Counted from the stretch's first letter, positions 34,512 through 43,502 are shown. The stretch is 51,966 nt of DNA from Bradyrhizobium pachyrhizi (GCF_001189245.1 NZ_LFIQ01000025.1:159994-211959); one strand, 5' to 3'. Made by a program: numbers and translations. Notes: generated by a model from the letters alone, not told the origin.

Positions 34512-35309
34512 CTACTTTGCCGGCTCGTGCTTGGCCGTGCCGGGTTCGGCCACCTTGCGATGCTGCTTTGCAAGCAATTCAGACGGAGTCACGTTGGCGA
34601 TGGCCGACTGCATCTTGTTCTTGAAACCCGTAACGACGTCGCCCTTAGCATTCATCATCGCGTCAAATCCTGCACGGGCGACCAATGCGGGATCGTCCTT
34701 CGGCTCAGAACCAACCTTGGTGTCGAGCATATCGGCCCGCTCGAAGAATGCGGTCTCCGTGGCACCAGGCATCAGGCAGGTCACGGAGACCTCGGTATCC
34801 CGAAGCTCTTCGCGGAGCGCGAACGAGAGTGAGTTCAGGTAAGACTTGCTGGCATTGTAGACGGCCTGGAAGCTTCCGGGCGTGAAACCGGCGATAGACC
34901 CTGTGATGAGAATGCGCCCCTTGTTGCGCCGACGCATCTCATTGCCGACCTTATGAAGTAAACTTGTCGTTCCCGTCACGTTGGTATCGATTACTTCGCA
35001 GATTCGGTCCAAGTTCTGGTCAAGAAAAGCATGCCCAAGCCCACGTCCAGCGTTGGCCATGAGGACGTCGACCGCCCGTCCTTTCGCGGCCGCATAAAGC
35101 TGAGCAACGCCCCCTTCAGTCGCGAGATCGACATGGAGAGCATCAACCGCGGCCGCCCCGGGCTCGCTTCTCAATTTGGCGGCGGCCTTTTCGATTTCGG
35201 GTTCGTCTGCGGCTATCAACAGGTCGAAGCCCTGCTGTGCGCAGATGCGAGCGAGCTCGTAGCCGATACCGGTCGATGCGCCGGTGACAATCACAAATTG
35301 TCTTTCCAT
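34512..35309 (-). CDS. SDR family NAD(P)-dependent oxidoreductase
   Basis: The 265-residue short-chain dehydrogenase begins QFVIVTGASTGIGYELA (GxxxGxG at 10-16), has NAG at 86-88 and the catalytic S138, Y151 and K155 (ITGSIAG, YNASK). The body resembles the DltE/YqjQ-like subgroup, and the C-terminus (SELLAKQHRKVAEPGTAKHEPAK) is a long polar tail. It is unlike the SDR at 19983 and not its duplicate. It lies upstream of the small secreted gene and UvrA2 on the same strand. Substrate unknown. Confidence 0.88.
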   Translation of the reverse strand: MERQFVIVTGASTGIGYELARICAQQGFDLLIAADEPEIEKAAAKLRSEPGAAAVDALHVDLATEGGVAQLYAAAKGRAVDVLMANAGRGLGHAFLDQNLDRICEVIDTNVTGTTSLLHKVGNEMRRRNKGRILITGSIAGFTPGSFQAVYNASKSYLNSLSFALREELRDTEVSVTCLMPGATETAFFERADMLDTKVGSEPKDDPALVARAGFDAMMNAKGDVVTGFKNKMQSAIANVTPSELLAKQHRKVAEPGTAKHEPAK

Positions 35310-35429
35310 TACCGTTCTCCGCTCATTCGATCTCGCCTGTCAATCGCGGAGCGCTGGGGCCGTTCCTAAGGCAATAGGAACATCGAGCGAAGCCTGCGCT
35401 TAGCCAGCATCTTTGGCTAGGAGTTCCCC

Positions 35430-36608
35430 ATGAAGGCTCTCACGTGGCACGGCAAGGGCGACATTCGATGTGAAACGGTCGCCGATCCCAGGATCGAACA
35501 TGGTCGCGACGCAATCATCAAAGTTTCGGCTTGCGCGATTTGCGGCTCGGATCTTCATCTGTTCGACGGCATCATGCCCAGCATGGAAAAGGGTGACGTG
35601 CTTGGCCACGAGACGATGGGCGAGGTCGTGGACGTCGGCAAGGAGAACACCAAGCTGAAGGTGGGCGATCGTGTCGTCGTGCCGTTCACGATCTCCTGCG
35701 GGGAATGCTTCTTCTGCAAAAACGGCTTCTACTCCGGATGCGAGCGATCCAATCCGAACGCCAGGCAGGCGGAGAAGATGTGGGGACATTCGCCTGCCGG
35801 ACTGTTCGGGTATTCGCACATGCTCGGTGGCTTCGCTGGCGGGCAGGCGGAATACATGCGCGTCCCCTACGCCGATGTCGGGCCGTACAAGGTCGCTCCA
35901 GGCCTGTCGGATGAACAGGTACTGTTCTTGTCCGACATCTTTCCAACCGGTTACATGGCCGCTGATTTCTGCAACCTGAAAGGCGGAGAGACGGTCGCCG
36001 TCTGGGGTTGTGGCCCGGTTGGACAATTTGCCATCAAAAGTGCCTTCCTGTTGGGCGCAGAACGGGTGCTGGCAATCGACGCGGTTCCCGAGCGGTTGGC
36101 ACTGGCCGAACAATCCGGGGCGACTACACTGAATTTCCAGAAGGAAGACATTTACGACCGAATTCAGGAACTGACCAAAGGACGCGGAGCCGACGCTTGC
36201 ATCGACGCCGTGGGCACCGAGCCCGAGACCACAGCCAGCATGGATTCCGTAATGGATCGCATCAAGGTTGCGACATTCATGGGAACGGACCGTCCGCACG
36301 TGCTTCGTCAGGCCATCGAGTGCTGCCGCAACTTCGGAACCGTTTCGATCGTTGGCGTCTACGGAGGCTATCTAGACAAGATCCCGATGGGCAGCGCGAT
36401 CAATCGCGGCCTCACCTTCCGGATGGCCCAGACGCCGGTCCAGCACTATATGCCCAAGCTGATGGAGCGCATCGAAAAGGGCGAGATCGATCCCTCCTTC
36501 GTCATCACCCATCGCGCCACGCTCGCGGAGGGACCGGAGCTTTATAAAACCTTCCGAGCCAAGCGAGATGGCTGCATCAAGGTGGTGATGAAGCCGTTCG
36601 CCGCATGA
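35430..36608 (+). CDS. zinc-dependent alcohol dehydrogenase (formaldehyde dehydrogenase-like)
   Basis: The 392-residue medium-chain dehydrogenase has the catalytic zinc ligands C38 and H60-E61 ([14 protein letters not shown]), the structural zinc cysteines C90, C93, C96 and C104, and the NAD site [17 protein letters not shown]. The plan matches the glutathione-independent formaldehyde dehydrogenase-like group, which oxidises aldehydes or alcohols with NAD. GGAG precedes ATG 35430. Its TGA overlaps the next gene's ATG. A GGAAC-like element lies upstream near 35370 but without a proper -10. Confidence 0.9.
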   Translation: MKALTWHGKGDIRCETVADPRIEHGRDAIIKVSACAICGSDLHLFDGIMPSMEKGDVLGHETMGEVVDVGKENTKLKVGDRVVVPFTISCGECFFCKNGFYSGCERSNPNARQAEKMWGHSPAGLFGYSHMLGGFAGGQAEYMRVPYADVGPYKVAPGLSDEQVLFLSDIFPTGYMAADFCNLKGGETVAVWGCGPVGQFAIKSAFLLGAERVLAIDAVPERLALAEQSGATTLNFQKEDIYDRIQELTKGRGADACIDAVGTEPETTASMDSVMDRIKVATFMGTDRPHVLRQAIECCRNFGTVSIVGVYGGYLDKIPMGSAINRGLTFRMAQTPVQHYMPKLMERIEKGEIDPSFVITHRATLAEGPELYKTFRAKRDGCIKVVMKPFAA

Positions 36609-37120
36609 CGCCTGCGAAACCACGCTGGCTCGCGGCAGCCCAGCTCGGTATCTTCAGCAGCAGCTTCTCGACGCTGCTCAGCCAGGTGACGGCCGGTCAG
36701 CTTGGTCGCGACCCGCTGGTCGATTGGATGACGGTCGCGTCCATTCCGGCGCGCGACGGCGTGCTCTCGTCCGATCCCAGCACCGCCGCAATCGCGATTG
36801 GCATCGCCTTTCACCAATGGGCGGATTTCTCCTGGACGCTCTTGTTCTTCGGTCTGCTCGGCGACTGCACCGAGCGCCTGCATCCGGTCGCACTTGCAGC
36901 TCTGGCAGCCCCCTGGGGTCTGCTGACCTCGGCTACCGAGTGGTTCGTGCTGGTCCCGCTGTTCCCCTTCTGGCAACCCATCTTCACATTGCAGCAGCCC
37001 TACTGGATCGGCTTTTTAGTTCATCTGTCATCGGCTGCGATGTACCCGCTGTTCGCTTGGTTTCGATGGCCGATCGGTCACGCTCCGGCAACGACAGCCG
37101 TGCCGTTCGCACAACGGTAA
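36605..37120 (+). CDS. four-helix membrane protein coupled to the dehydrogenase
   Basis: The 171-residue protein overlaps the dehydrogenase by ATGA. Hydrophobic segments lie near 10-25, 75-85 ([11 protein letters not shown]), 95-125 ([29 protein letters not shown]) and 133-155, suggesting four membrane helices with conserved-looking His and Trp residues ([14 protein letters not shown]). I do not recognise the family. Its stop TAA is directly followed, in the same phase, by the signal-like sequence of the DUF305 gene. Confidence 0.72.
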   Translation: MTPAKPRWLAAAQLGIFSSSFSTLLSQVTAGQLGRDPLVDWMTVASIPARDGVLSSDPSTAAIAIGIAFHQWADFSWTLLFFGLLGDCTERLHPVALAALAAPWGLLTSATEWFVLVPLFPFWQPIFTLQQPYWIGFLVHLSSAAMYPLFAWFRWPIGHAPATTAVPFAQR

Positions 37121-37165
37121 GCACTTGGGGCCGGCTGCGTTCTGACCCTCTCGGCCGGACTCGGA

Positions 37166-37708
37166 TTGGCCGACGCGCTCTCCGCGCCGCTCCCGCTGAT
37201 CAGCAAGGAGCGGGATGCGGATCAGCGCTATATGCGCCGCATGACCACACATCATCAGCAAGGAATTATCCTTGCGCACCTTGCGGTCGCACGCGCACGG
37301 GATTCCCATCTGCGCAGCCTGGCAGCCCTCATGGTGGCATCCCAGTCGGGGGAGAACATGATCTTCGCGCGTTGGTGGGATGGGTGGTTTGGCGAGCCGA
37401 TGCCGATGTGCTCAGACAACGAACGGCCATCGATGCCCGGCTATCTGAATTTGGCGCAGATGGCAGAAGCGCGCGATGCCGCGGATGGCGGCTTCGATTC
37501 GACGTTTATCCGGCTCATGAGCCTGCATCATGCCGGCGCAGTGCAGATGGCAGACCAGGAATGGCATTCAGGTGGCGATCCCCGGCTTCGTCTCATGGCC
37601 CATGCGATCCGCCATGAGCAACAGGGACAGATCGCCCTGATGCATGGTGTCGATGGAATAGAAGCAATGCGTCAGGCGACACGCAACATGTTTGCGAACA
37701 ATCTTTGA
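37166..37708 (+). CDS. DUF305 family protein
   Basis: The mature part is clearly DUF305: RDADQRYMRRMTTHHQQGIILAHLA with paired histidines, and later MSLHHAGAVQMADQE, a four-helix bundle often thought to bind metal. The sequence before residue 1 (LGAGCVLTLSAGLGLADA) looks like a signal peptide or membrane anchor, but there is no ATG for it; only TTG 37166 or a non-standard start is possible, because the TAA of the preceding gene blocks the phase at 37118. So the start is either TTG here or the normal start has been lost. Probably exported; function unknown. Confidence 0.75.
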   Translation: MADALSAPLPLISKERDADQRYMRRMTTHHQQGIILAHLAVARARDSHLRSLAALMVASQSGENMIFARWWDGWFGEPMPMCSDNERPSMPGYLNLAQMAEARDAADGGFDSTFIRLMSLHHAGAVQMADQEWHSGGDPRLRLMAHAIRHEQQGQIALMHGVDGIEAMRQATRNMFANNL

Positions 37709-37786
37709 TCAATTTGGTCGGCCTAACGCAGCAATCGAAAAGGAACCAAGGTGCTCATTCGTGCCTTGAGATTGAGGAGGATCAAC

Positions 37787-38080
37787 ATGGCACGTACAAC
37801 ATGGAAGCGGCCCGGCTCACCGATCGGCAAGAAGGGACCGCGCAAGACGAACCCTTCGTATAAGCGTCGCTCGCGTGAGCCGTGGACGACGGCAGACGTC
37901 GGGCTGCTGCGACAGCTCGCCAACGGCAATACGCCCACCGGCGTGATGAGCATCAAGCTTCAGCGCCCGATCGCAGCTATCCGCAGCAAGGCGCAACGCG
38001 AAGGCATCTCGTTGAGGCCGATCAATCGCTCGCCGTATAACCGGCGAGTGACCAAGACGCGCGCAGCGAAACGGCGTTGA
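37787..38080 (+). CDS. SANT/Myb-like basic small protein (copy 2)
   Basis: The 97-residue protein matches the one at 18716 along its whole length: TWKRPGSPIGKKGPRK, YKRRSREPWTTADVGLLRQL, NTPTGVMSIKLQRPIAAIRSKA and GISLRPINRSPYNRR. AGGAGG lies before ATG 37787. The bases from GGAAC to AGGAGGATC upstream are also largely shared with copy 1. Both copies are intact, unlike most duplicated genes in this window, so both are probably used. A DNA-binding role is inferred from the helix-turn-helix pattern. Confidence 0.8.
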   Translation: MARTTWKRPGSPIGKKGPRKTNPSYKRRSREPWTTADVGLLRQLANGNTPTGVMSIKLQRPIAAIRSKAQREGISLRPINRSPYNRRVTKTRAAKRR

Positions 38081-38160
38081 CGAAGTCGGCCCGGCCCTCC
38101 ACGGGAGGCGGGGTCTCACCTGTCTTCGGCGCTACAACGCCTCAACTGAACATTTGTAAC

Positions 38161-38922
38161 ATGGCGCGTATCCTGATCGGTACCTCCGGCTGGCATTACG
38201 ACTCCTGGCACGGTCCCTTCTTCCCGGGAGGTTTGCCGTTGAAGGATCAGCTCCGTTACTACGCTGAAAACTTCGAGACCACGGAGCTAAACAGCGTTTT
38301 TTATCGCACTCCGACACCGAGCGCCGTGAAGGCATGGCGAGATCAGACCGGCGTCGATTTCGTCTTTGCATGGAAGGCATCCAAATTCATTACGCACTGG
38401 AAGCGCCTCTCCGACCGCTCCCGGAACAGTCTCGATCTGCTTGAGGACCGCGCTTCTTTCCTGCGAGGCAAGGTAGGGCCGATCCTGTTCCAGTTGCCCC
38501 CGCAGTTCGAGGCGAACGCGGACAGGCTTGCGTCTTTCTTCAAGCTGTTGTCGAAGAAACGCCGCTACACTTTCGAGTTTCGTCATCCGAGCTGGTATCA
38601 GCCCCGTATCCTGCGGATGTTGGCGGACGAGAATATCTCGCTCTGCCTGTCGGATCACCACGATGCGCCCGCACCCTGGAAGCGCACAGCGGACTTCGTC
38701 TATGTGCGCGGCCATGGTCCGAGCGGACGCTACCGCGGTCACTACAGCCGCCCGACGTTGAGACAATGGGCGCGGCGCATCAAGTCCTGGAAGCGACAAG
38801 GCTGTGACGTGTATGTCTATTTCGACAACGACCAAAAGAGCGCCGCGCCGGCTGATGCGCTGAAGCTAAAGGCGCTCCTGACCCGCGGTACTGAGGGCAA
38901 GCAGCAACGGAGCTGTAAATAG
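38161..38922 (+). CDS. DUF72 domain-containing protein
   Basis: The 253-residue protein is a DUF72 TIM-barrel: ILIGTSGWHYDSWHGPFFP at the start, FETTELNSVFYRTPTPSAV, FVFAWKASKFITHWKRL, ILFQLPPQFEAN, FEFRHPSWY, and FVYVRGHGPSGRYRGHYS and VYFDNDQKSAAPADA at the end, all hallmarks of the family. The function is still unsettled, although the gene often lies near repair genes. The start at 38161 is set by family similarity; there is no clear ribosome binding site. Confidence 0.9.
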   Translation: MARILIGTSGWHYDSWHGPFFPGGLPLKDQLRYYAENFETTELNSVFYRTPTPSAVKAWRDQTGVDFVFAWKASKFITHWKRLSDRSRNSLDLLEDRASFLRGKVGPILFQLPPQFEANADRLASFFKLLSKKRRYTFEFRHPSWYQPRILRMLADENISLCLSDHHDAPAPWKRTADFVYVRGHGPSGRYRGHYSRPTLRQWARRIKSWKRQGCDVYVYFDNDQKSAAPADALKLKALLTRGTEGKQQRSCK

Positions 38923-39558
38923 CTCCTGCCAATTTCGCTTTTTCCTTAACTTATGTGAAATTTTCGGAACAGCTCAACTCGTAAGCAGCTTCAAAGCGAC
39001 GAGGGCTCAGAAAGTCGAAGGGCCTCCGTCACTTCTCGAGAGACTTGGTCTATTTGAGATGGGGCCGCTCCGTCATATTGCCAACTGGCCACGGCCGCAA
39101 GAGCCAACGCCAATAGACGGCCCACCGGCTCAACTTGCGGTCAAAACATCCGGGTTGCCAGCAGCATATTTCTCTCAACCAAAGGAACTTTCGGTCGCCC
39201 AAGCGGGCCACGCCTCACATATGCGCTTGAAGACTACAGACCAGACGCACTGGCGTCTCCCGGGGCGACCATCCAGTCCTCCAGGAGGTCCTCGGGATCA
39301 TCATCCGCAAAGCGCCGATCTCGCTTCGTGCAGCCTCTCTTTTCCTTTGCCAAGTTTCGCCTTCGATGCCACAGCATAACGCATTTTGCCTTCTTTCTCC
39401 GTAGAACGGCACAAGATGATTGCAGTTCCTACCGGCAAGCCGACCCGCACGACCATCTGTTACGCTGTTTCCGAGAAGGAACAAATTCTTTACGGCCCCA
39501 TTTTCCAAAGAGCCGTCGGGGGCGATGACGGGCTTGTTCATTGTTCGAAGGAAAGACG
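38923..39558 (+). other. stretch with no recognised gene
   Basis: Lies between DUF72 and the DUF6496 gene. Overlapping frames on both strands (39215-39541 minus; 39386-39928 plus) are alternative readings with no family signal. No terminator is obvious. Confidence 0.4.
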
Positions 39559-39762
39559 ATGGCGCGAAAAGCGAAGAAACGGAAATATTCCAAGAGTTCG
39601 GGCAGCGACGTCAAAAGCGAAATGCGACGCTACAAGAAAGGCAAGGCGAAGAGCGGTCGAGGCGGCAAGGGTGGCAAGGTCAAGAGCCGAAAACAGGCGA
39701 TCGCAATCGGACTTTCAAAGGCGCGCAAGAAGGGCAAGAAGGTGCCGACGAAGAAGAAATGA
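39559..39762 (+). CDS. DUF6496 family small basic protein
   Basis: The 67-residue protein is almost entirely Lys, Arg, Gly and Ser: ARKAKKRKYSKSSGSDVKSE, then KKGKAKSGRGGKGGKVKSRK and QAIAIGLSKARKKGKKV. The last block is the DUF6496 signature, a short helix in an otherwise unfolded basic chain. GAAGGAAAG precedes ATG 39559. Nucleic-acid binding is likely from charge; no function is established. Confidence 0.78.
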   Translation: MARKAKKRKYSKSSGSDVKSEMRRYKKGKAKSGRGGKGGKVKSRKQAIAIGLSKARKKGKKVPTKKK

Positions 39763-39934
39763 AAGAGACCGGCAAAGCGAGCCGGGCCGCGTTTCACCTC
39801 AAACCTTGCCGTTGCCTCGGTTGGTGAAGCGGGCGTTGCCTAGACCCGTCCCGATTGTCATCACGCCCCAGCGCTTGACGTCCTGCATGAAGGGCATTTC
39901 CGAAAGCCCCTGCACCACGCCGTCATAAAGTCTT

Positions 39935-40372
39935 CGTCCGCCGAGAGACACTGTTGACCGATTCCGGCCGGCAGGCCGCGACATCGCCGGCCTTGAGGGT
40001 GAATATCCGGCCCTTGCTGCCGCCAAAACGCACGCGTCCCCTGCCGCGGGCAATGCCCAGCACCTCTTGGATCCGGGAATTGTAGTGGACGTAGTCGTAG
40101 ATTCCGTCGCGCCAGGTGTCACCCCAGCCGTTGGCCTCTCAGAGGTCCTCTATGACGGCCGCAGGATCAGGCCCCTCACCGAGATCGACGGCGCCCTTGT
40201 AGATGACGAACGGCCAGCGCGGATGATTGGGTACGAGTCCATCGTCCTTGAACCGAACCAAGTGTGGCTTTCTTGGCCGCGCCAAAGTCGCGGCTTCGTC
40301 CTTGTCCGGACGGCCCAAGCCAGTCGCACACTGCATGTACTCCTTCGGGCCCTCAAGGATTGGCATCATCAT
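39935..40372 (-). pseudogene. cupin protein, decayed second copy
   Basis: The copy follows the cupin gene at the window's left end: PILEGPKEYMQCATGL, KPHLVRFKDDGLVPNHPRW, then a TGA where the intact gene has Phe, then EANGWGDTWRDGIYDYVHYN and RVRFGGSKGRIFTLKAGDV before a frameshift; PAGIGQQCLSADEDF continues in another phase. Stop plus frameshift make it non-functional. The start overlaps the end of the PAP2 remnant, as in the intact copy. Confidence 0.78.
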
Positions 40373-40935
40373 CCTCCTTCGATCGCAGCGGATAGCCTGT
40401 CCAGAGCCTCAGCAGACGCTCGATGAAGGCGCCAAGTGCGAAGCCCACGACGACACCGCCCGCCCAGTGCGCCAGCACGACGACCCTCGTCAGCGAAAGG
40501 CCTTACCGCGAGCACTTGGATAGCCCGTCGCGGTCCAGGCGGCAGCATGCTCGCTGCGGACGTGAGTTCGCCCATGTGCAGGGCGTGTCCCGAGGGGAAA
40601 GCGTCTTCGCGCTTGCCGGAGAACGAGACGCCGTGCACGTGGCCGAGCACCGTTTTCCGGTCGGGACGGGTCTGATCGAAGATAGACTTCATGCCGTGCG
40701 GCAGCAGGGAGGCGGCGACCGCGACGAGAAGTGCGTGATTGCCCGCGCGCTGGAGCTGCTCGGACCGCCCCCGGGAAGCGACCCTGCCGCCGACCGCCAA
40801 GACCAGAAGGATCTTCTCGTCGGTGCCCCAGGTGAGCCCGCGCGAGATCCTCTCGGCGCGGCGGGTGGTGTTGCGAGCCACGGTTTGCGCGATCGCCACG
40901 TCCGCCCTCGTCGGCTACACGGTCAGAAGAGCCAT
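40353..40935 (-). pseudogene. PAP2 phosphatase, decayed second copy
   Basis: It aligns throughout with the PAP2 gene at 443-1075 (RGLTWGTDEKILLVLAV, AVAASLLPHGMKSIFDQTRP, DAFPSGHALHMG). A TAG breaks the N-terminus at 40915-40917, a frameshift follows RRAIQVLAV, and the last catalytic Asp of the HWASD motif is Gly here (AHWAGG). Three separate lesions show that it is dead. It still overlaps the cupin remnant downstream. Confidence 0.78.
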
Positions 40936-41076
40936 CACCTCACCCGCAGCAGAATTCCGCAGTGCCCGCAGTGCCTCATTTGAATTGCAGATGCCATCAT
41001 AACGTTCGAGCAGGAGCCAAGTTCATCCCTAGGAACACCCGCCGCGGACCGGCATTAGATCGCGTTCGGAGGGATC

Positions 41077-41298
41077 GTGCGGAAGGAGCGAAACTCGCGT
41101 TGGCTGATGGCAAGCGGGACCGCGGTGCCGGCATGTCTCTTCGCTAGCTACCTGCTAATCGGCGGAAAGGACTCCAGCGCAGTCCACGCGAATTCCGGCC
41201 TTACAACCGAGCAAGCCGCCGCTCAGGCCTGCGCGAAGCTTGTTCCGACCGATCCCAACTCAAGGTCCAGCCGAAACAGCCTCAAGGAGATCAAGTAG
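41077..41298 (+). CDS. small hypothetical protein with membrane segment
   Basis: GTG 41077 follows GGAGG by four bases. The 73-residue product has a basic N-terminus, one moderately hydrophobic stretch (MASGTAVPACLFASYLLIGG) and a polar tail with LTTEQAAAQACAKLVPTDP. Its TAG comes just before the iron permease homologue's ATG, so the two are probably cotranscribed. No family recognised. A GGAAC with an imperfect -10 (CATT) lies at 41032. Confidence 0.5.
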   Translation: MRKERNSRWLMASGTAVPACLFASYLLIGGKDSSAVHANSGLTTEQAAAQACAKLVPTDPNSRSSRNSLKEIK

Positions 41299-41299
41299 C

Positions 41300-41698
41300 A
41301 TGCGCGCCAACCTGCCAGTCGGGAATACTTCAACGACGTCGCAATCCAAAGGCGGCTGGTTCGCTCGTCTGGCCGTTGCGACCGCACGGATTTCCGGCCG
41401 GCCCGCAACCTTCCTTCTCGCCGTTGCCGTCGTGGCGGTGTGGGCGGTGACGGGTCCGCTGTTCGCCTTTAGCGACACGTGGCAGTTGGTGATCAACACC
41501 GGAACTACCATCGTCACCTTCCTGATGGTGTTCCTCATCCAGGCGACGCAGAATCGGGACACGCTGGCGCTTCAGCTGAAGCTGGACGAACTCATCTTAG
41601 CCACCAAAAACGCGCACACCCAAATCGCCGGCATCGAGGAGGCTCCCGACGAGGAGATCGAAAGCGCCAAGGTCGAGGTTCTCAAGCGGGCCCGCTAG
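41300..41698 (+). CDS. low affinity iron permease family protein (copy 2)
   Basis: The 132-residue protein parallels the one at 11698: FLLAVAVVAVWAVTGPLF and LVINTGTTIVTFLMVFLIQ membrane helices, then NRDTLALQLKLDELILATK and an acidic tail with IEEAPDEEIE. AAGGAG lies upstream of ATG 41300. Both copies are intact. Annotated by family; transport activity has not been shown for such short bacterial members, and a two-helix protein would need to oligomerise to form a path. Confidence 0.84.
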   Translation: MRANLPVGNTSTTSQSKGGWFARLAVATARISGRPATFLLAVAVVAVWAVTGPLFAFSDTWQLVINTGTTIVTFLMVFLIQATQNRDTLALQLKLDELILATKNAHTQIAGIEEAPDEEIESAKVEVLKRAR

Positions 41699-41702
41699 AA
41701 TA

Positions 41703-41727
41703 GGAACCGCAATGCCAGCCTTCCGTT
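41703..41727 (+). promoter_or_regulatory. EcfG-type promoter in front of SemiSWEET and cysteine hydrolase remnants
   Basis: GGAAC at 41703-41707, 16 bases, CGTT at 41724-41727: full consensus. GTG 41737 follows after nine bases, so a leaderless message would result. Confidence 0.75.
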
Positions 41728-41736
41728 ATTTGCCCC

Positions 41737-42043
41737 GTGTCTACCCTCGCCTCCTACATCGGCGGTGTCGCCGCCTTCCTAGCCTCTCTTTTACGTGCCC
41801 CAGGTCCGGAAGGCCTGGCCTCGCGGATTCACGGCGGATCTGTCGCTCGGAATGTTGGCCGCGCTCACGCTCGGCCTTTCGCTCTGGATCGTTTACGGCG
41901 TCATGCAGGGAGATTGGGTCATCGTAGGCTCGAACCTAGTCGGCGGCACACTCGCCGGCGTCGCTCTTGGTTGCAAAGTCCTCGATCTCTCGCCGACGCA
42001 GGAACGGCGCCCGTCCGGCTGTCGCTCGAGGAGGGAGCCATGA
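41737..42043 (+). pseudogene. SemiSWEET sugar transporter, frameshifted
   Basis: The first phase gives STLASYIGGVAAFLASL and the second SYVPQVRKAWPRGFTADLSL, MLAALTLGLSLWIVYGVM, DWVIVGSNLVGGTLAGVALG. Together this is the three-helix SemiSWEET unit, including the PQ-loop-like motif VPQVRKAW. One extra T in a run of four T at about 41790 shifts the phase. It is otherwise well kept, so the lesion is recent or a base-call error. The TGA overlaps the hydrolase ATG (ATGA). Confidence 0.75.
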
Positions 42044-42827
42044 AGGACGGTGAACTGAGTTACGGTCCTCCCAGCGCCAGTGCGGTCCATATCTGCGTCG
42101 ACATGCAGCGCATCTTCGCGGAACGGACCGAATGGACGATGCCGTGGCGTTTGCGGGTCCTGCCGAACGTCGTCGAGATCACGGCGGCGCACCCTCAACA
42201 CACCATCTTCACCCGTTTCATCCCGGCAAGAAAAGTCGGTAAGGGCTCCGGGATGTCGCGACGCTACTACGAGCGTTGGAGTTCGATGACCATCGATGAG
42301 CTGGGCCCGGACCTGATCGATCTTTTGCCGGAGCTTACCCGCTTCGTTCCGCCGGCCCGCACCTACAACAAGTACGTCTATTCGCCTGGACCGGAAGCCA
42401 CTTACACGCCCTGTTGCGGAGTTCGTCTGTCGATACCGTTGTCATCACCGGCGGCGAGACGGACGTCTGCGTTCTGGCCACGGTGTTGGGCGCCGTCGAT
42501 TGGGGCTTCCGCGTCATTCTCGTGACCGATGCGGTCTGTAGTTCTGCCGACGAGACCCACGATTCCATGATGAACATTTACATGAACCGGTTCGGCCAAC
42601 AGGTCGAGTGCGTGACGACGGAAACGCTTCTCGCCGCCTGGCCCGGCAGCAACCACAAGGCCTCTGCCATAAGCGCCCCCTATTTCATGCAGGTCCTCTT
42701 GCCGAAGGAGGCGGGCCGCTGCGAAAGAGTTGGGCGGCGCGGAGAGCTTGTCAGCGCACCCGATCAGGTCAGTGGCGGAGCGGCGTCGGCAAAGAGGAGG
42801 ATACGATCTCGGTCGTCGAGGTCATGA
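42040..42827 (+). pseudogene. isochorismatase-family cysteine hydrolase, frameshifted
   Basis: The first phase (VHICVDMQRIFAERTEW, HTIFTRFIPARK) carries the catalytic Asp and a candidate Lys. After YNKYVYSP one base is missing in a C-run near 42386, and the other phase continues TGSHLHALLRSS, VVITGGETDVCVLATVLG with the nucleophilic Cys, and LVTDAVCSSADETHDSMMN. If read through, it is a normal hydrolase of about 220 residues. The single lesion may be real or an error. GGAG precedes ATG 42040. Confidence 0.78.
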
Positions 42828-42933
42828 CAGACCGCCGTTCCGCCGACAACTCGCGCGCTATGCGTGAGAGCCTGGAGCGAATAAGCGGAAAGAAATCGTC
42901 GTCCAAGCCCAGGGAATCGCACTGTGACACTTA

Positions 42934-42958
42934 GGAACAGTCCTCGGCGCCAGCGGTT
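42934..42958 (+). promoter_or_regulatory. EcfG-type promoter upstream of YciF-like gene
   Basis: GGAAC at 42934-42938, 17 bases, GTT at 42956-42958 (GGTT after 16). ATG 42989 lies 30 bases on. Confidence 0.65.
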
Positions 42959-42988
42959 TGCTGGGCGAACCCAACGCAGGAGGACGCC

Positions 42989-43492
42989 ATGGGCTTCTTC
43001 ACCAAGGACATCAAAACGCTGAACGACTTGTTCGTACACACGCTCAAGGACATCTACTACGCGGAGCAGCAGATCGCCAAAAATCTCCCCGACATGGTCG
43101 AGAAAGCGACCGATCCGGGTCTCAAGAACGGCTTCCAAACCCACCTCTCCGAGACCAATAGCCAGATCGCACGGCTCGAGAAAGTCTTTCAGATGCACGG
43201 AGTGGAGATCCAAGGGGTCGATTGCCCGGCGATCGACGGCATTCTGGAGGAAGCGAGCGATGTCGCCGGGGACGTCGAGGACAAGCAAGTTCTCGACGCG
43301 GCGCTCATCGCGGCCGCCCAGGCCGTGGAACACTACGAGATCACCCGCTACGGAACGCTAATCGCTTGGGCGAAGATGCTCGGCCGCGACGACTGCGCCT
43401 CCATCCTGCAGCAGAATCTCGATGAGGAAAAGGCGACCGACGAGAAGCTCAACACGATGGCGCTGCGCAGCGTCAACAAGAAAGCTGCGTGA
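42989..43492 (+). CDS. YciE/YciF ferritin-like family protein (DUF892)
   Basis: The 167-residue protein is a DUF892 four-helix bundle: TLNDLFVHTLKDIYYAEQQI, FQTHLSETNSQIARLEKVF, AIDGILEEASD, LDAALIAAAQAVEHYEITRY and LDEEKATDEKLN. Metal-binding Glu and His residues lie in AEQQ, HLSE, EHYE and DEEK. GGAGG precedes the ATG. Homologues are stress-induced and ferritin-like; iron or peroxide handling is inferred. The same domain is fused to a catalase at 3065. An inverted repeat follows. Confidence 0.9.
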   Translation: MGFFTKDIKTLNDLFVHTLKDIYYAEQQIAKNLPDMVEKATDPGLKNGFQTHLSETNSQIARLEKVFQMHGVEIQGVDCPAIDGILEEASDVAGDVEDKQVLDAALIAAAQAVEHYEITRYGTLIAWAKMLGRDDCASILQQNLDEEKATDEKLNTMALRSVNKKAA

Positions 43493-43502
43493 GCGCTGAT
43501 GG

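Noticed and set aside
35345..35385. Back-to-back GGAAC elements between the SDR and alcohol dehydrogenase genes
   Set aside because: The -10 positions read GATT and GCTT; two mismatches each make the call too weak.
35400..36299. 299-codon minus-strand frame opposite the alcohol dehydrogenase
   Set aside because: Dehydrogenase zinc and NAD motifs are complete on the plus strand; the minus frame is a shadow.
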